Source: Thermodesulfobacteriota bacterium (lineage in GTDB: Bacteria; Desulfobacterota; Thermodesulfobacteria; Thermodesulfobacteriales; Thermodesulfatatoraceae). Taken from it: a stretch of DNA of 6,186 nt. Shown piece after piece: positions 5,264-6,186 of this stretch; within the stretch, counting starts at the first letter, position 1, and every line of letters begins with the position of its first letter. Below the pieces are notes generated by a model. It was not told the DNA's origin, ran no database searches, and saw nothing but the letters and a program-made list of their open reading frames with translations. The stretch spans positions 1-6,186 of the forward strand of contig JAADCO010000157.1 in the NCBI GenBank assembly GCA_013154385.1. Direction: 5' to 3'. The position numbers were made by a program, and so were the translations under genes.

Positions 5264-6186
5264 ATCTCGCTGAGCACCTTTTCCAAATGGGGTTTTACGA
5301 TCTCGAACTCCTTTTCCAGCCTCTCGATGAGCGAGGCCCATTCTTCTTTCCGCCCCTCGGCCGCGGCGAACTCCAGCTTGCGCGCCACCTCGGCCATCCG
5401 CATGGCCCCCATCATGGCGCAGTTGGACTTGAGACTGTGCGCAGCGCGGTGGAGCTCCTCGGAAAGGCCCTTCGTGGCGGCGGTCTTTATCTCCTCGAGC
5501 AACTCCGGCGCGCGTGAGAGATAGAGCGTGAGCATCTTCTTCAGGAGGCTCTTGTCGTCCGGGCGTCCGGGCACCTCAAAGTTCTTCAACTGTTCCGGAT
5601 CAAAGACCGGATGCTCCTCTTCCTCCCGCTGTTCCTCGGTCCGGGCCGCGTCCTCGCGCCCCTTGAGCCACTTCTCGAGGACGGCGCGCAGTTGATCAAT
5701 GGTGAAGGGCTTGCTGAGATAGTCGTCCATGCCCGCGGCCAGACACCTCTCCCGGTCGCCCTTCAGGGCGTGGGCCGTGAGGGCGATGACCACGGTGTGC
5801 TTGCCGGTCTTTTCTTCCATCTCCCGCAGGCGTTTCGTGGCCTCGTAGCCGTCCATCTCCGGCATCTGGCAGTCCATGAGCACGAGATCAAAGCTCTCCT
5901 TCTCGAGGATCTCCAGGGCCTGGCGCCCGGTCTCCGCGGTCTTCACCTCGCAACCGAGGAGCTCGAGCGCGGAGACGCAGTATTCGAGATTGATGAGATT
6001 GTCTTCCACCACCAGCACCTTGGCCCGCAGCGGTTTGTGGGGGGCCTCCGCCGAGGCCGCCCTGCCCCTTTCCTTCTTCCCGGCGATTTCCGCCAGCACG
6101 TTGAAGAGGAGCGACCGCCGCAGGGGCTTGGAAAGCACGGCCCTTACCTTCAAGGACTGCGCGTCCACGGTGGCCTCCTTGCCGGA
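5260..6186 (-). CDS. Hybrid sensor kinase/response regulator, C-terminal part: REC end, REC and Hpt domains (cut by right window edge)
   Basis: The frame stays open to the window edge, so the visible 308 residues are the C-terminus of a longer protein, almost certainly a hybrid histidine kinase whose sensor and kinase domains lie to the right. Numbering from the in-frame GTG at 6168 (probably an internal Val codon): residues 1-30 are the end of a first receiver domain, with its conserved Lys in LSKPLRRSLLFNVLAEI; 49-168 form a complete receiver domain with acidic pocket VEDN (54-57), phospho-acceptor D99 in LMDCQMPEMDG, the ALTA switch (129-132) and K153 in YLSKPF. An acidic linker (about 172-187) leads to a histidine phosphotransfer domain (about 188-302) with phospho-His H244 in AAHSLKSNCAMMGA. 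This layout supports a His-Asp-His phosphorelay, with the final phosphate passed to a separate regulator not seen here. The stop overlaps the convergent uvrA stop by 4 bases. A stand-alone REC-Hpt protein starting at 6168 is unlikely, as the sequence before it continues the receiver fold. Confidence 0.92.
   Translation of the reverse strand, partial: SGKEATVDAQSLKVRAVLSKPLRRSLLFNVLAEIAGKKERGRAASAEAPHKPLRAKVLVVEDNLINLEYCVSALELLGCEVKTAETGRQALEILEKESFDLVLMDCQMPEMDGYEATKRLREMEEKTGKHTVVIALTAHALKGDRERCLAAGMDDYLSKPFTIDQLRAVLEKWLKGREDAARTEEQREEEEHPVFDPEQLKNFEVPGRPDDKSLLKKMLTLYLSRAPELLEEIKTAATKGLSEELHRAAHSLKSNCAMMGAMRMAEVARKLEFAAAEGRKEEWASLIERLEKEFEIVKPHLEKVLSEI

Noticed and set aside
3794..5341. 515-residue minus-strand open frame antisense to uvrA
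   Set aside because: The sense strand encodes clear UvrA motifs throughout. The antisense product is a composition artefact with no recognisable domain, and it crosses into the kinase gene region.
6166..6168. GTG at 6168 as the true start of a REC-Hpt protein
   Set aside because: The residues after it form the tail of a receiver domain (LSKPLRRSLL) and the frame is open to the window edge, so the codon is more likely an internal Val.

Overview
The window is a GC-rich, gene-dense bacterial chromosome segment with six protein-coding genes on both strands, two of them cut by the window edges. No rRNA, tRNA, CRISPR array or mobile element was seen. The proteins are rich in Glu, Lys and Arg. Gene content (an isolated hisB beside a lipoprotein and UDP-glucose dehydrogenase, a FadR-like TetR regulator, a UvrA-family ATPase and a multi-domain hybrid kinase) suggests a Desulfobacterota/Thermodesulfobacteriota-type or other deltaproteobacterial-grade organism, possibly thermophilic. 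That placement is an inference from protein style, not a proven assignment.

Layout. Positions 1-1581 on the minus strand form a tight operon, hisB -> small lipoprotein -> ugd, with gaps of 9 and 4 bases; ugd runs off the left edge. Twenty-six bases from the hisB start, a small plus-strand gene (1608-1964) begins at TTG. It encodes an unfamiliar 118-residue protein ending in an AT-hook-like basic tail. It converges on, and overlaps by 8 bases, a minus-strand TetR-family regulator (1957-2613). A 169-base intergenic region (2614-2782) separates the regulator from a divergent plus-strand uvrA-family gene (2783-5263). This region holds a good promoter for the regulator and, over its -10 box, a palindrome resembling the TGAATG-N6-CATTCA operator of the Bacillus FadR type. 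The uvrA-family gene converges on the 3' end of a minus-strand hybrid sensor kinase (5260-6186, N-terminus outside the window); the two share the tetramer CTAG as overlapping stop codons.

How the genes relate. hisB, the lipoprotein and ugd are probably co-transcribed but do not form an obvious pathway (histidine synthesis, envelope lipoprotein, nucleotide-sugar oxidation). The TetR protein most likely represses itself and may act on fatty-acid or acyl-CoA genes elsewhere; control of uvrA is possible but not shown. The UvrA protein keeps both ATPase modules and a UvrB-binding-like region but lacks the usual ~110-residue insertion domain, so its role in excision repair may differ from that of standard UvrA. 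The best leads are this UvrA architecture, the FadR-like operator and the AT-hook small protein. I found no clear evidence of a wholly new multi-gene system.
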